From: Candidatus Poseidoniaceae archaeon
GTDB taxonomy: Archaea; Thermoplasmatota; Poseidoniia; Poseidoniales; Poseidoniaceae
Direction of reading: 5' to 3'
DNA: 5,676 bases
Assembly (NCBI GenBank): GCA_013330925.1
Contig: DUHJ01000008.1
Location: 1,993-7,668 of the forward strand
Part shown: positions 5,221 through 5,676 of the stretch, in pieces
How positions within the stretch are numbered: position 1 is the stretch's first letter
How the letters are laid out: every line of letters begins with the position of its first letter
Notes under the pieces: generated by a model
What the model was told of the DNA's origin: nothing
Seen by the model: only the letters and a program-made list of their open reading frames with translations
Database searches by the model: none
Translations under genes and position numbers: made by a program

Positions 5221-5676
5221 ATGGCGATGGAGCCCCGTCGGATTGAGCGATGGCTCCGTGAAGCCTATCCAACCCAACAAGTCCATGACCGCGTCGAGTG
5301 GCACGCCGAGGGAACCATGACGCAGTGTTTCGTTCGTCTGGACGACCGTGTGGTCCTGCTTCATTTGGAAGGCGAAGGGGAACGTACCGTGCTCAAAGGT
5401 CGATTGGAGATCCCATTGGACCTGTGGAAGCCAGGTTCGACCCAAGCCACGCCTTCGCCTCGGGCTGGCATTCGCTTCCGGCACCGAACCAACGAGATCA
5501 CCTTCAGCAACCGAGCCGGCCGCGCGCCTGAGTACGGGCGGAATCTGGTCGAGCGTTGGCTCACGGAAATGCGGACGGCATTGACGCAGCCCCGAACCCA
5601 GACGCAGCAACTCTCAGGCCTTCGCGCAAGCCTGACGCGCGTTCAGAAGCAATTGGAAACCGCAACCCTTGAACCT
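5221..5676 (+). CDS. Unrecognised protein, incomplete at the right edge
   Basis: An open frame of 152 codons from the ATG at 5221 runs to the window end without a stop. I do not recognise the family. It begins with a basic helix (EPRRIERWLREAYP, 4-17). Alternating strands follow at about 22-65 (CFVRLDDRVVLLHLEG and VLKGRLEIPLDLW), then a Pro/Thr/Ser-rich link (71-82), another strand pair (GIRFRHRTNEITFSNRAG, 83-100) and helices from about 105. The last visible stretch (130-148) has heptad-like leucines and may open a coiled coil. No signal peptide or membrane segment is visible. Composition and codon choice match the GC-rich neighbours, and the reading frame is clean, which supports a real gene. 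A second in-frame ATG at 5227 is a possible start. It is divergent from the protease gene; a functional tie cannot be judged. Confidence 0.66.
   Translation, partial: MAMEPRRIERWLREAYPTQQVHDRVEWHAEGTMTQCFVRLDDRVVLLHLEGEGERTVLKGRLEIPLDLWKPGSTQATPSPRAGIRFRHRTNEITFSNRAGRAPEYGRNLVERWLTEMRTALTQPRTQTQQLSGLRASLTRVQKQLETATLEP

Noticed and set aside
5138..5272. The protease frame extended to an ATG at 5272
   Set aside because: The added residues are polar, antisense to the start of the right-edge gene, and come before the first membrane segment; the GTG at 5137 gives a compact N-terminus.

Overview
The window most likely comes from a GC-rich euryarchaeon. A relative of the marine Thermoplasmatota / Marine Group II (Poseidoniales) is my best guess; no taxonomic search was possible. 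The signs are a DacZ-type diadenylate cyclase, an archaeal-type Hjc Holliday junction resolvase, a PDZ-containing site-2 protease, a short CPHC/CPHC zinc-ribbon membrane protein, GTG starts, and few good Shine-Dalgarno sites.

Layout. Bases 1-133 hold the end of an unseen upstream gene at most, a strong GC-rich hairpin (60-90) and a nested dyad around the first start codon (108-150). A macro-domain gene (134-760, +) and a diadenylate cyclase gene (770-1615, +) follow, 9 bases apart, as a probable two-gene operon. The cyclase gene overlaps by 8 bases, tail to tail, the 3' end of a minus-strand gene for an RNase H-fold (YqgF/RuvC-like) protein (1608-2408). That gene is head to head with hjc (2437-3066, +), with only about 28 bases between their starts. 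A cluster of perfect dyads (3070-3148) separates hjc from a convergent, AT-rich gene for a zinc-ribbon, two-TM protein (3144-3521, -). A 155-base spacer follows, then an M50 site-2 protease (3677-5137, -). An 83-base divergent gap leads to an unrecognised + strand gene that runs off the right edge (5221-5676).

How the genes may work together. The left pair links synthesis of the second messenger c-di-AMP with a protein of the ADP-ribose/nucleotide-binding macro fold. The middle pair places two nucleases or nuclease-like folds of DNA recombination and repair on one shared divergent control region. The right side is membrane proteolysis. Nothing here shows mobile elements, CRISPR, tRNA or rRNA. 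The most unusual points are the macro-domain/c-di-AMP pairing, the head-to-head resolvase pair, the AT-rich island at about 3063-3590 in an otherwise GC-rich window, and the tandem dyads at its edge.
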